Positions 1 to 5,465 of a stretch of 5,465 nucleotides of DNA are shown here, in pieces. Made by a program: the position numbers and the translations under genes. This DNA is from Pseudomonadota bacterium (lineage in GTDB: Bacteria > Pseudomonadota > Alphaproteobacteria > Rhizobiales > Rhizobiaceae), in contig JAEZXF010000045.1 in the NCBI GenBank assembly GCA_023419995.1, forward strand, positions 1-5,465, given 5' to 3'. Every line of letters starts with the position of its first letter. The first letter of the stretch is position 1. The notes beneath the pieces are model-generated. The model had not been told where the DNA came from. It searched no databases and saw nothing but the letters and a program-made list of their open reading frames with translations.

Positions 1-555
1 GTTGAGGACGCTGTTCTCGGCCGCGGCGGCCGGCCCGCCATATTCGTTCTGGGAGTTCTCGCCCCACACGATCAGCGGCACGGTGAACTGCACAGCGGCC
101 CGCACGGGAATGGTGAAGATGCCGACGTGCTCGGGCCACGAGATGTCGCCCACCTGCTTGAGCCCGATCCGGTTGAGCTTCGCCCTGACGAGGGGATTGG
201 GCGACACCTCGACATAGTCGACGCCGAGCTTCTTGATGTTCTCGATGTTGGCCCTGCCGATCGGCGACAGGTCGCAGGTGGTCGAGGTGACGCAGAGCGG
301 GTTGAGGCCGAGCTGGAGCATGCGCACCACCTGATAGGTGCTGTCCTTGCCGCCGCTGACCGGCACGATGCAATCCCAGTTGCCGTCGCGGCCGCGGTAG
401 CGCTCGAGGACGGTCAGGAGCTCCTTGTAGCGCGCGTCCCAGTCGACCAGCTTGCGGTTCTCGTAGGCGCGGCAGGCGTTGCAGACGCCCTCCTCATCGA
501 GATGCAGGTCCGGCTTGGTGTCCGGCATGACGCAGCGTTTGCAGTAGATAAGCAT
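1..555 (-). CDS. N-acetyl sugar amidotransferase, PseA/WbpG-like (3' end missing)
   Basis: N-terminal 185 residues of a protein of the N-acetyl sugar amidotransferase family (WbpG, WbuX, Campylobacter PseA), usually near 380 residues, so about half is present. These enzymes activate an N-acetyl group with ATP and replace its oxygen with nitrogen to give an acetamidino group. A zinc-type pair of CxxC motifs stands at C5/C8 and C25/C28, in YCKRCVMPDTKP and GVCNAC. The PP-loop ATP-pyrophosphatase motif is VSGGKDSTY (66-74). WGENSQNEYGG (164-174) is a further family signature. The ATG at 555 lies eight codons after an in-frame TGA, which is the stop of the methyltransferase in the same frame, 21 bases away. 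MLIYCKRC fits the family N-terminus. A GGGGG at 569-565 is a modest ribosome binding site. The frame is open through position 1. WbpG-type enzymes work with HisH/HisF-like ammonia-supplying partners, which may lie beyond the edge. Confidence 0.9.
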   Translation of the reverse strand, partial: MLIYCKRCVMPDTKPDLHLDEEGVCNACRAYENRKLVDWDARYKELLTVLERYRGRDGNWDCIVPVSGGKDSTYQVVRMLQLGLNPLCVTSTTCDLSPIGRANIENIKKLGVDYVEVSPNPLVRAKLNRIGLKQVGDISWPEHVGIFTIPVRAAVQFTVPLIVWGENSQNEYGGPAAAAENSVLN

Positions 556-556
556 T

Positions 557-566
557 GGCGATCGCC
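557..566. repeat. 10-bp perfect palindrome before the amidotransferase start
   Basis: GGCGATCGCC is a perfect inverted repeat filling much of the 21-base gap between the methyltransferase and the amidotransferase. It ends one base before the ATG at 555 and overlaps by two bases the weak GGGGG ribosome binding site. It may only reflect the GC-rich composition. Confidence 0.3.
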
Positions 567-576
567 CCCATCCGCC

Positions 577-1209
577 TCAGCGGCGTTCCATGAGAAACCA
601 GGTGATGTCGTCTTGCGGGAACTGCGGGTCGCGACGGTAGGCGAAGCCGTAGTCCACCAGCTTCATCTGCGGGTGACGGTCCATGATCTCGCCGGCGAAA
701 TCGCGCTTGAACAGGCGGTCGCTGTGGTTGCGGTACGGGATCGCGACCGGCGACGGGTTGTAGTACTCCGCGACCAGCAGCCAGCGCGACGTGGCGGCGA
801 CCAGCTTGTCGTAGACCTGGGGCAGGACCTCGGGGTTGATGTGGATCAGAACGCCCTTGATGAGCGCGAGGTCGGCGGGCTGGCCCGGCTCGAACTCCAG
901 TATCGACCCGCAATGCACGTTGGCGGGGCCGATCAGCTCGCCGAGCTGGCCCGCCGCCGTCTCGTTGATCTCGACGCCCCGCATCCGCAGGCCGGGATAG
1001 AGGAGCCTCAGCGCCCTCAGGTTCATGCCGATATTGGCGCCGAACTCGACGCAGGAGCCGAGGTCGCGGGCGCGCGCCAGGCTTCGGGCAAAGAAATTGA
1101 GGTTGGACGCAAGCAGCGCATCGCCCTGGTTGCGCCCGATGTACTCGTCGCCGAACGACCCGGCCCAGAAGGCTTCCTGCTCGGTCGCATAGCTCCTGTC
1201 ACGGGTCAT
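577..1209 (-). CDS. Pseudaminic acid biosynthesis-associated methyltransferase
   Basis: A 210-residue class I SAM-dependent methyltransferase resembling the small clade known as pseudaminic acid biosynthesis-associated methylases, found inside pse operons. Motif I is VEFGANIGMNL (residues 54-64), with the acidic SAM-ribose motif GVEIN at 78-82. ADLALIKGVLIHINPE (112-127) is the motif IV region and WLLVAEYYNPSPVAIPYR (143-160) follows. The N-terminal EQEAFWAGSFGDEYIGRN (10-27) resembles the conserved opening of that clade. Its position directly after pseF, with the ATG overlapping the pseF stop as ATGA and a GAAGG six bases upstream (1220-1216), ties it to the pathway. What it methylates is not established from sequence: a hydroxyl or an N-acyl/amidino group of the sugar are both possible (inference). 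The frame extends upstream to 1626, but that part is a shadow of pseF. Confidence 0.85.
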   Translation of the reverse strand: MTRDRSYATEQEAFWAGSFGDEYIGRNQGDALLASNLNFFARSLARARDLGSCVEFGANIGMNLRALRLLYPGLRMRGVEINETAAGQLGELIGPANVHCGSILEFEPGQPADLALIKGVLIHINPEVLPQVYDKLVAATSRWLLVAEYYNPSPVAIPYRNHSDRLFKRDFAGEIMDRHPQMKLVDYGFAYRRDPQFPQDDITWFLMERR

Positions 1210-1928
1210 GCTGTGCCTTCTTTCCCGGCCTCGGCCGACTCTGCCATCCTGATGGCCTCGAACATGAACTCGGCGCGACGCCAGTCTTCCGGGGTGTCGA
1301 TGTCCTGCACCCTGTGGCGCGGCAGGAGCAGGGTCGTCGACGCCGGGCCGTAGATCGGCCGCTCCTCCAGCCACGGGTCTGGCCTGCCCCAGTAGAAGAG
1401 CCCCGCGTCGTGGAACGCCTCCTCCAGGTCCTGGGACCGGGTGATCTGGTGCTCGGGGTGCAGCATCGCGACGCCGCCGGATGCGTCGCGCCGCAGCGCC
1501 CGCTGGATCGGGAAGGCGTAGCTCGTCACCGGAAAGGCGAAGTCGCGGCCGGACTCGACGAGCAGCCTCAGGCCTGCCGCCAGATCCTCCGGCCGCACGA
1601 ACGGCGCCGTCGGGTACAGGCAGCACACCGCGTCGGGGGCGAAGCCGTTGTCGACGTGCCAGCGCACCGCATGCGCGACCACGGCCACCGAGGTGGCATG
1701 GTCGTCGGAGAGCTCCGGCGGCCGGCGGAACGGGACGAGGGCGCCGAAGCCCTGCGCGATCCCGGCGATCTCGTCGTCGTCGGTCGACACGACGATGCGG
1801 TCGAAGCAGCCGCTGCTGCGCGCCGCCTCGAGCGACCAGCCGATCATCGGCCTGCCGCAGAAGGCGCGGATGTTCTTGCGTGGAACGCGCTTCGAGCCGC
1901 CGCGCGCCGGGATGACCGCCAGCCTCAT
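1206..1928 (-). CDS. pseF: Pseudaminic acid cytidylyltransferase, PseF
   Basis: A 240-residue nucleotidyltransferase of the CMP-sialic acid synthetase fold. It activates free pseudaminic acid with CTP to CMP-pseudaminic acid, the donor used by glycosyltransferases and the last step of the pathway. The N-terminus carries the CTP-binding loop IPARGGSKRVPRKN (residues 6-19), including R9 and K18. Next come STDDDEIA (48-55), SDDHATS (74-80, nucleotide/metal region) and YPTAPFV (105-111). AGLFYWGR (175-182) is a PseF-type motif. VQDIDTPEDW (207-216), the 'DIDTPEDW' element, is near the end. Length is normal for PseF. The ATG overlaps the pseC stop as ATGA and has a perfect GGAGG seven bases upstream within the last codons of pseC, so the start is well supported. 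The stop overlaps the next ATG as ATGA. The frame remains open far upstream, but that extension is an out-of-frame reading of pseC. Confidence 0.95.
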   Translation of the reverse strand: MRLAVIPARGGSKRVPRKNIRAFCGRPMIGWSLEAARSSGCFDRIVVSTDDDEIAGIAQGFGALVPFRRPPELSDDHATSVAVVAHAVRWHVDNGFAPDAVCCLYPTAPFVRPEDLAAGLRLLVESGRDFAFPVTSYAFPIQRALRRDASGGVAMLHPEHQITRSQDLEEAFHDAGLFYWGRPDPWLEERPIYGPASTTLLLPRHRVQDIDTPEDWRRAEFMFEAIRMAESAEAGKEGTA

Positions 1929-3079
1929 GCCAGGGCCTCCGCCAGCGCCGCGACCACGGTGTCCTGATTGTCGTCGGACAGGTCGGGGAACAGCGGCAGG
2001 GTGATCGCCTGCCGGTAGTAGGCCTCGGCCGCCGGAAACTGGCCCGGCCGGAAGCCGAGCGCCCGGTAGTGGGGCTGGAGATGAACCGGGATGTAGTGGA
2101 CGTTCACGCCGACGCCGGCCTGGCGCATATGGTCGAACACGGCGCGCCGCTTCTGCGCCGGGGCGTCCTTCAGGCGCACCGCGTAGAGATGCAGCGCCGA
2201 GCGGCTTGCGGCGTCGCGCACCGGCAGCAGCACCGGCAGCGGGGCCAGGAGCCGGTCGTAGCGCGCCGCGCGCTCGTGCCGGCGCTCGACGAAGGCGTCG
2301 AGGCGCTCCATCTGGCTCGCCCCCAGCGCGGCGGCCATGTCGGTCATCCTGTAGTTGAAGCCCAGCGCCACCTGCTGGTAGTACCACGCGCCGTCGGACG
2401 GGCCGTCCATCAGCGCCGGGTCGCGCGTGATGCCGTGGCTGCGCAGAAGCCCCATGCGCTGCGCCAGCACGGGATCGTTGGTGGTGGCGAGCCCGCCCTC
2501 GGCGGTGGTGACGATCTTGACCGGATGGAAGCTGAAGACGGTGATGTCGGAGTGGGCGCAGGCGCCGACCGGGCTGCCGCGGCAGACCGAGCCGATGGCG
2601 TGGGAGGCGTCCTCGATCACCCGGAAGCCGTACTCGTCCGCCAGCCGCGCGATCGCCGCCATGTCGCAGGGCTCGCCAGCGAAATGGACGGGCATCACGA
2701 CCTTGGGCAGCCGGCCCGAGGCACGGGCGGGGCGCAGCTTCTCCTCGAGCGCGGCGACCGACATGTTGCAGGTGTCGGGCTCGATGTCGACGAAATCGAC
2801 GTCGGCGCCGCAATAGAGGGCGCTGTTCGACGAGGCGACGAAGGTGATCGGGCTGGTCCACAGGAGGTCGCCCGGCCCTAGCCCGAGCGCCAGGCAGGCC
2901 ACGTGCAGCGCCGAGGTGGCGCTGTTCATCGCCAGCGCGTGCCGGGCGCCGACGCGCGCGGCGACGATCTCCTCGAAGCGCGGGACGGCCGGCCCCTGGG
3001 TCAGGAAGTCCGACCGCAGCACCGCGGCGACGGCGTCGATATCCGCTTCCGAGATGTTCTGGCGGCCGTAGGGGATCAT
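1925..3079 (-). CDS. pseC: UDP-4-amino-4,6-dideoxy-N-acetyl-beta-L-altrosamine transaminase, PseC
   Basis: A 384-residue PLP-dependent sugar aminotransferase of the DegT/DnrJ/EryC1/StrS family. It uses glutamate to aminate C4 of the PseB product, the second step of the pathway. The N-terminus MIPYGRQNISEADIDAV and the following SDFLTQGPAVPRFE are typical of PseC. EDASHA (156-161) supplies the Asp that contacts the PLP ring nitrogen. FSFHPVK (182-188) carries the Schiff-base lysine K188, followed by TTAEGG. VNVHYIPVH towards the C-terminus is the usual substrate-side motif. The frame stays open 22 codons further upstream to 3145, but that stretch lies inside pseB and has no family resemblance. 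The ATG at 3079-3077, overlapping the pseB stop as TGATG, is clearly the start. The stop overlaps pseF as ATGA. LegC-type homologues are the main alternative, but the adjacent pseB and pseF make PseC the better call. Confidence 0.96.
   Translation of the reverse strand: MIPYGRQNISEADIDAVAAVLRSDFLTQGPAVPRFEEIVAARVGARHALAMNSATSALHVACLALGLGPGDLLWTSPITFVASSNSALYCGADVDFVDIEPDTCNMSVAALEEKLRPARASGRLPKVVMPVHFAGEPCDMAAIARLADEYGFRVIEDASHAIGSVCRGSPVGACAHSDITVFSFHPVKIVTTAEGGLATTNDPVLAQRMGLLRSHGITRDPALMDGPSDGAWYYQQVALGFNYRMTDMAAALGASQMERLDAFVERRHERAARYDRLLAPLPVLLPVRDAASRSALHLYAVRLKDAPAQKRRAVFDHMRQAGVGVNVHYIPVHLQPHYRALGFRPGQFPAAEAYYRQAITLPLFPDLSDDNQDTVVAALAEALA
1936..1940 (-). promoter_or_regulatory. Strong ribosome binding site for pseF
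   Basis: On the minus strand GGAGG occurs seven bases before the ATG at 1928, inside the last codons of pseC. It is the best Shine-Dalgarno match at any gene start in the window and fixes the pseF start against the much longer open frame upstream. It suggests that pseF can be translated by new initiation as well as by coupling to pseC. Confidence 0.7.
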
Positions 3080-4080
3080 CAGGGCGTTTCGATCTTCGCG
3101 GCGTTGGCGTCGATCCAGGCGGCGAGCTCCTCGCGGGTCATCCACTCCGGATTGGTGTTGGACGCGTAGTGGAACTCGCTGTCGACGCGCACGCCGTCCT
3201 TGATGCGCTCCGGAGAATCGGCCCAGCCGTTGATCGCCGGCAGGATCTTGTAATAGCCGTCATAGGCATAGGTGTGCGGCGCGTCCTCGACGCCGACCAT
3301 CTGCTCGTGCAGCTTCTCGCCCGGGCGGATGCCGACGATCTCGATCTTCGCCTCCGGCGCGACGACGGCGGCGATCTCCGTCACCTTCATCGACGGGATC
3401 TTCTTCACGTAGATCTCGCCGCCCTCGGCATCGGCGAAGGCGTGCCAGACGAGCTCGACGCCCTGCTCCAGCGAGATCATGAAGCGGGTCATGCGCGGAT
3501 CGGTGATCGGCAGCACGTTCTGGTGGCGGATCGAGCGGAAGAACGGAATGACGGAACCGCGCGAGCCCATGACGTTGCCGTAGCGCACCACCGAGAAGCG
3601 CGTGCCGTGCTCGCCGGAATAGGCGTTGCCGGCGACGAAGAGCTTGTCGGAGGCGAGCTTGGACGCGCCGTAGAGATTGATCGGCGCCGACGCCTTGTCG
3701 GTGGAGAGCGCGACGACGCGCTGCACGTCCTTGTCGATGCAGGCGTCGATCACGTTCATCGCGCCGATGACGTTGGTCTTGATGCACTCGAACGGGTTGT
3801 ACTCGGCCGTCGGCACGATCTTGGTCGCGGCGGCGTGGACGACGTAGTCGACGCCGTGCAGCGCGCGCGACAGCCGCTCCTTGTCGCGCACGTCGCCGAT
3901 GAAGAAGCGGATGCGGTCGTCGGCGGCGAAGCGCTTGGCCATCTCCCACTGCTTCATCTCGTCGCGCGAGAAGATGATCAGCTTGCGCGGGTTGTAGCGC
4001 GCCAGCGTCATCGACGCGAACGCGTTGCCGAACGAGCCGGTGCCGCCGGTCACGAGTATCGTCTTGCCGTCAAGTGTCAT
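3079..4080 (-). CDS. pseB: UDP-N-acetylglucosamine 4,6-dehydratase (inverting), PseB
   Basis: A 333-residue soluble short-chain dehydrogenase/reductase, the normal length for PseB (FlaA1 of Helicobacter, FlmA of Caulobacter). It converts UDP-GlcNAc to the 4-keto-6-deoxy-L-arabino sugar by 4,6-dehydration with C5 inversion, the first committed step of pseudaminic acid synthesis. The NAD(P)-binding loop is TGGTGSFG (residues 11-18). The catalytic set sits in STDKAS (126-131, with T127, D128 and K129) and YGASK (137-141). The Asp-to-Tyr spacing of nine residues is what is known for H. pylori PseB (D132/Y141). The C-terminal region has IRPGEKLHE (251-259), typical of the group. There is no N-terminal membrane domain, which separates it from the long WbpM/CapD retaining dehydratases. 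An in-frame TGA lies seven codons upstream (4101-4103), so the ATG at 4080 is the only sensible start. The stop overlaps the pseC start as TGATG. Confidence 0.96.
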   Translation of the reverse strand: MTLDGKTILVTGGTGSFGNAFASMTLARYNPRKLIIFSRDEMKQWEMAKRFAADDRIRFFIGDVRDKERLSRALHGVDYVVHAAATKIVPTAEYNPFECIKTNVIGAMNVIDACIDKDVQRVVALSTDKASAPINLYGASKLASDKLFVAGNAYSGEHGTRFSVVRYGNVMGSRGSVIPFFRSIRHQNVLPITDPRMTRFMISLEQGVELVWHAFADAEGGEIYVKKIPSMKVTEIAAVVAPEAKIEIVGIRPGEKLHEQMVGVEDAPHTYAYDGYYKILPAINGWADSPERIKDGVRVDSEFHYASNTNPEWMTREELAAWIDANAAKIETP

Positions 4081-4086
4081 GTCGTC

Positions 4087-4096
4087 GAACCGGTTC
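4087..4096. repeat. 10-bp perfect palindrome in the FkbM-pseB gap
   Basis: GAACCGGTTC is a perfect inverted repeat in the 32-base gap ahead of pseB, ending six bases before the start codon. It overlaps by two bases the only Shine-Dalgarno-like sequence there (GAAGGA on the minus strand, 4100-4095), which itself sits unusually far (14 bases) from the ATG. It has no loop, so a stable hairpin is unlikely. A protein-binding site or chance are the alternatives. Confidence 0.35.
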
Positions 4097-4112
4097 CTTC
4101 ACGCATCCATAC

Positions 4113-4844
4113 CTACTGCCGCCTGCGCCAGGCGCAGACGTCGCCCAGCCGTTCCAGCAGCTCGAAGCCCATCCCGTCCATCGCCGTCAGCAGCGCCGCC
4201 TCGTCCTGCCGCCCTTGCGGATAGGCCGCAGGGTGAAGCTCCATCACGACGAGCCCGGCCTTCGCGACGATCTCCGGCTCGCGCCGCACGATGTCCAGCT
4301 CCGCGCCCTCGACGTCGCTGACGAGGGAGAAGCCCGACGGACTGCCGAGCCTGTGCCACAGCGCCGCGAGCGTGAACGCCTCGACCTCGGCGACGCGGCC
4401 GTTCTCCGCCGCGCCCAGCCGGTTGGCGTGGATGTTGCCCCCGACCGGGAACCGCACCTTCGGCGCGTCGTAGGCCAGCGCGCCGTTGACGACGGTGGTG
4501 ACGGCCGGATCGTCGCCGGCGTTGCGGCGGCAGATGTCGATGATGTCGGGATTGGCCTCGAGGACGACGTGCGGCGTCGCCGCGTCCAGCCGGGAGCGGA
4601 TCAGGCCGGAGACGATGCCGAGCGAACCGCCGAGCTCGATGACCGGCACGCGGGCCGGCAGATGGCGGCCGATGAGCTCGGCTTCCTCGCGCTCGTACTT
4701 GCCGCGCAGCAGCGCGCTGGCGAAGCCCGGGTTGGCCAGCTCCGGCAGCACGACCTCGCGGCCGTGGAAGTCGAAGCGCCAGCCGTGGCGCGCAACGTGG
4801 CGCCGCAGGCGCCGACGACGGAAGAAATCGCGGATGAAGGACAT
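4113..4844 (-). CDS. FkbM family SAM-dependent methyltransferase
   Basis: A 243-residue protein with the FkbM methyltransferase pattern. SAM motif I is IELGGSLGIVS (residues 69-79). Motif II is VVLEANP (93-99), whose Glu is expected to bind the ribose of SAM. The family-typical SDVEGAELDIV lies at 176-186 and MELHP at 201-205. The first 20 residues are rich in Arg (FFRRRRLRRH), perhaps for membrane or nucleotide-sugar contact (inference). Members usually O-methylate sugars or polyketides, and in polysaccharide clusters they commonly methylate a glycan residue. The start ATG (4844-4842) overlaps the stop of the upstream glycosyltransferase as TGATG. No good Shine-Dalgarno sequence is visible, so coupled re-initiation is likely. 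The stop is TAG at 4115-4113, followed by a 32-base gap to pseB. The target hydroxyl and sugar are unknown. Confidence 0.88.
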   Translation of the reverse strand: MSFIRDFFRRRRLRRHVARHGWRFDFHGREVVLPELANPGFASALLRGKYEREEAELIGRHLPARVPVIELGGSLGIVSGLIRSRLDAATPHVVLEANPDIIDICRRNAGDDPAVTTVVNGALAYDAPKVRFPVGGNIHANRLGAAENGRVAEVEAFTLAALWHRLGSPSGFSLVSDVEGAELDIVRREPEIVAKAGLVVMELHPAAYPQGRQDEAALLTAMDGMGFELLERLGDVCAWRRRQ

Positions 4845-5465
4845 CAGGGAGCGTACACCCCGCTATCGGCCAGCACCGAGATCGCACCGCTGAACTGCCC
4901 GAGATATTTAGCGCGTCGACGCTGGGAAAGGACGTTGTGGGGCAGGACCAGCCCCAGCGTGGCGGGCAGCAGCGTCCGCAGGAAAGGCAGCGGCAGGCCG
5001 TGCTTCTTCATCGTGTAGTATCGCGACCGCGCCATGTGGTAGCCCTTGAGCCGGGCAACCGCGGCGTTGCGCGGGCTTCCGGTCCCGGCGTCGTGGCGCA
5101 CCACGGCCTCGGGCACGTGCCACAGCGTCCCACCGGTCCGCGCCAGGCGGATCGCGAGGTCGTGGTCCTCGTGGTAGAGGAACACCGCCGGGTCGAAGCC
5201 TCCTACCGTCTCGAAGGCGTCGCGACGGCAGAACAGCGCGCAGCCGGTCAGCACCTGCATCGGGCTGCGCGTGCGGGGCACGTCGCGCCGCCGCGAGCGC
5301 GAGCCCGGCACGAGGATCGACCGCGTCTTGAAATCGGGCCGTCCGTCGGCGCGCAGCACGAGCGGGTTGGCGGCCACCAGGTCCTTCACCTCGTCGGCAG
5401 CCGCCTCGAGCGCCGCGATGCAGCCCGGCGAATGGCGGACGTCCGGATTGACGAAGAACAGGAAC
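4844..5465 (-). CDS. Family 2 glycosyltransferase, rhamnosyltransferase-like (5' end missing)
   Basis: C-terminal 206 residues of a GT-A fold glycosyltransferase that would transfer a sugar from a nucleotide donor to a growing glycan at the cytoplasmic face of the membrane. The reading frame enters from beyond the right edge (first whole codon at 5464) with a hydrophobic strand ending in NPDV. This is the NPD form of the metal/nucleotide-binding DXD region seen in WbbL-like GT2 enzymes. Further on is GGFDPAVFLYHEDHDLAIRL, the usual acceptor-site and catalytic-base segment with the ED pair. After that comes ARSRYYTMKKHG, matching the Arg/Tyr-rich 'R..Y...KHG' tail motif of the same group. The GTG at 5389 is internal and is not a credible start. 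The stop TGA (4846-4844) shares its last base with the ATG of the next gene, so the two are probably translationally coupled. Family assignment is firm; donor and acceptor cannot be read from this fragment. Confidence 0.9.
   Translation of the reverse strand, partial: FLFFVNPDVRHSPGCIAALEAAADEVKDLVAANPLVLRADGRPDFKTRSILVPGSRSRRRDVPRTRSPMQVLTGCALFCRRDAFETVGGFDPAVFLYHEDHDLAIRLARTGGTLWHVPEAVVRHDAGTGSPRNAAVARLKGYHMARSRYYTMKKHGLPLPFLRTLLPATLGLVLPHNVLSQRRRAKYLGQFSGAISVLADSGVYAP

Noticed and set aside
127..1353. 408-codon open frame on the plus strand
   Set aside because: It lies antisense to the amidotransferase, the methyltransferase and the end of pseF. Its translation is an Asp/Arg/Val/Ala-rich composition with no recognisable motif, as expected for the shadow of GC-rich genes.
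577..1626. Methyltransferase with a 139-residue N-terminal extension
   Set aside because: The extension is an out-of-frame reading of pseF; the ATG at 1209 overlaps the pseF stop and matches the family's N-terminus.
1206..2861. Apparent 551-codon minus-strand protein with a long N-terminal extension fused to PseF
   Set aside because: The first roughly 310 codons are an out-of-frame reading of pseC with Arg/Ala/Gly/Pro-rich sequence. The PseF start with its GGAGG at 1936-1940 is a far better start.
2069..2881. 270-codon open frame on the plus strand
   Set aside because: It is antisense to pseC, with biased composition and no domain motif. A shadow.
3079..3145. Upstream ATG that would lengthen PseC by 22 residues
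   Set aside because: The extra residues are charged and unrelated to the family and would overlap pseB. MIPYGRQ at 3079 is the characteristic PseC start.
1206..4080. Legionaminic acid rather than pseudaminic acid pathway
   Set aside because: The dehydratase is the short inverting PseB type with STDKA and YGASK, and the aminotransferase and cytidylyltransferase resemble PseC and PseF. No GDP-sugar (PtmE-like) or LegB-type gene is present in the window.
3169..4224. 351-codon open frame on the plus strand
   Set aside because: It is antisense to pseB and the end of the FkbM gene, with a low-complexity Asp/Val/Arg/Leu-rich translation and no family features. The minus-strand genes explain the region fully.
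4074..5018. 314-codon open frame on the plus strand
   Set aside because: It is antisense to the FkbM and glycosyltransferase genes; its translation is typical of antisense frames in GC-rich DNA.

Overview
The window is a gene-dense, GC-rich piece of a sugar-biosynthesis operon. Every supportable gene lies on the minus strand, so transcription runs from position 5465 towards position 1. G/C-ending codons dominate in all the genes, and the proteins resemble those of high-GC Proteobacteria. An alphaproteobacterium is my best guess, but this rests on general resemblance and is not proven by the window.

In order of transcription the genes are: the C-terminal part of a family 2 glycosyltransferase (5464-4844, running off the right edge); an FkbM-type methyltransferase (4844-4113); pseB, UDP-GlcNAc 4,6-dehydratase/5-epimerase (4080-3079); pseC, the PLP aminotransferase (3079-1925); pseF, the CMP-pseudaminic acid synthetase (1928-1206); a small methyltransferase of the pseudaminic-acid-associated type (1209-577); and the N-terminal half of an N-acetyl sugar amidotransferase of the PseA/WbpG type (555-1, running off the left edge). 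Four junctions overlap as TGATG or ATGA, and the only two gaps are 32 and 21 bases. No promoter or terminator is apparent, so this looks like the interior of one translationally coupled operon.

PseB and PseC carry out the first two steps from UDP-GlcNAc towards pseudaminic acid, and PseF performs the final CMP activation. The middle enzymes (PseH acetyltransferase, PseG UDP-sugar hydrolase, PseI synthase) are not in the window and are expected just outside it. The amidotransferase and the small methyltransferase suggest a derivatised sugar, possibly acetamidino and/or methylated. The upstream glycosyltransferase and FkbM methyltransferase suggest assembly and methyl decoration of a glycan. 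The end product could be a glycosylated flagellin or a surface polysaccharide, and the window does not decide between them.

The long open frames on the plus strand, and the extra minus-strand frames, are GC-rich shadows of these seven genes. No RNA genes, mobile elements, CRISPR arrays or long repeats were seen.
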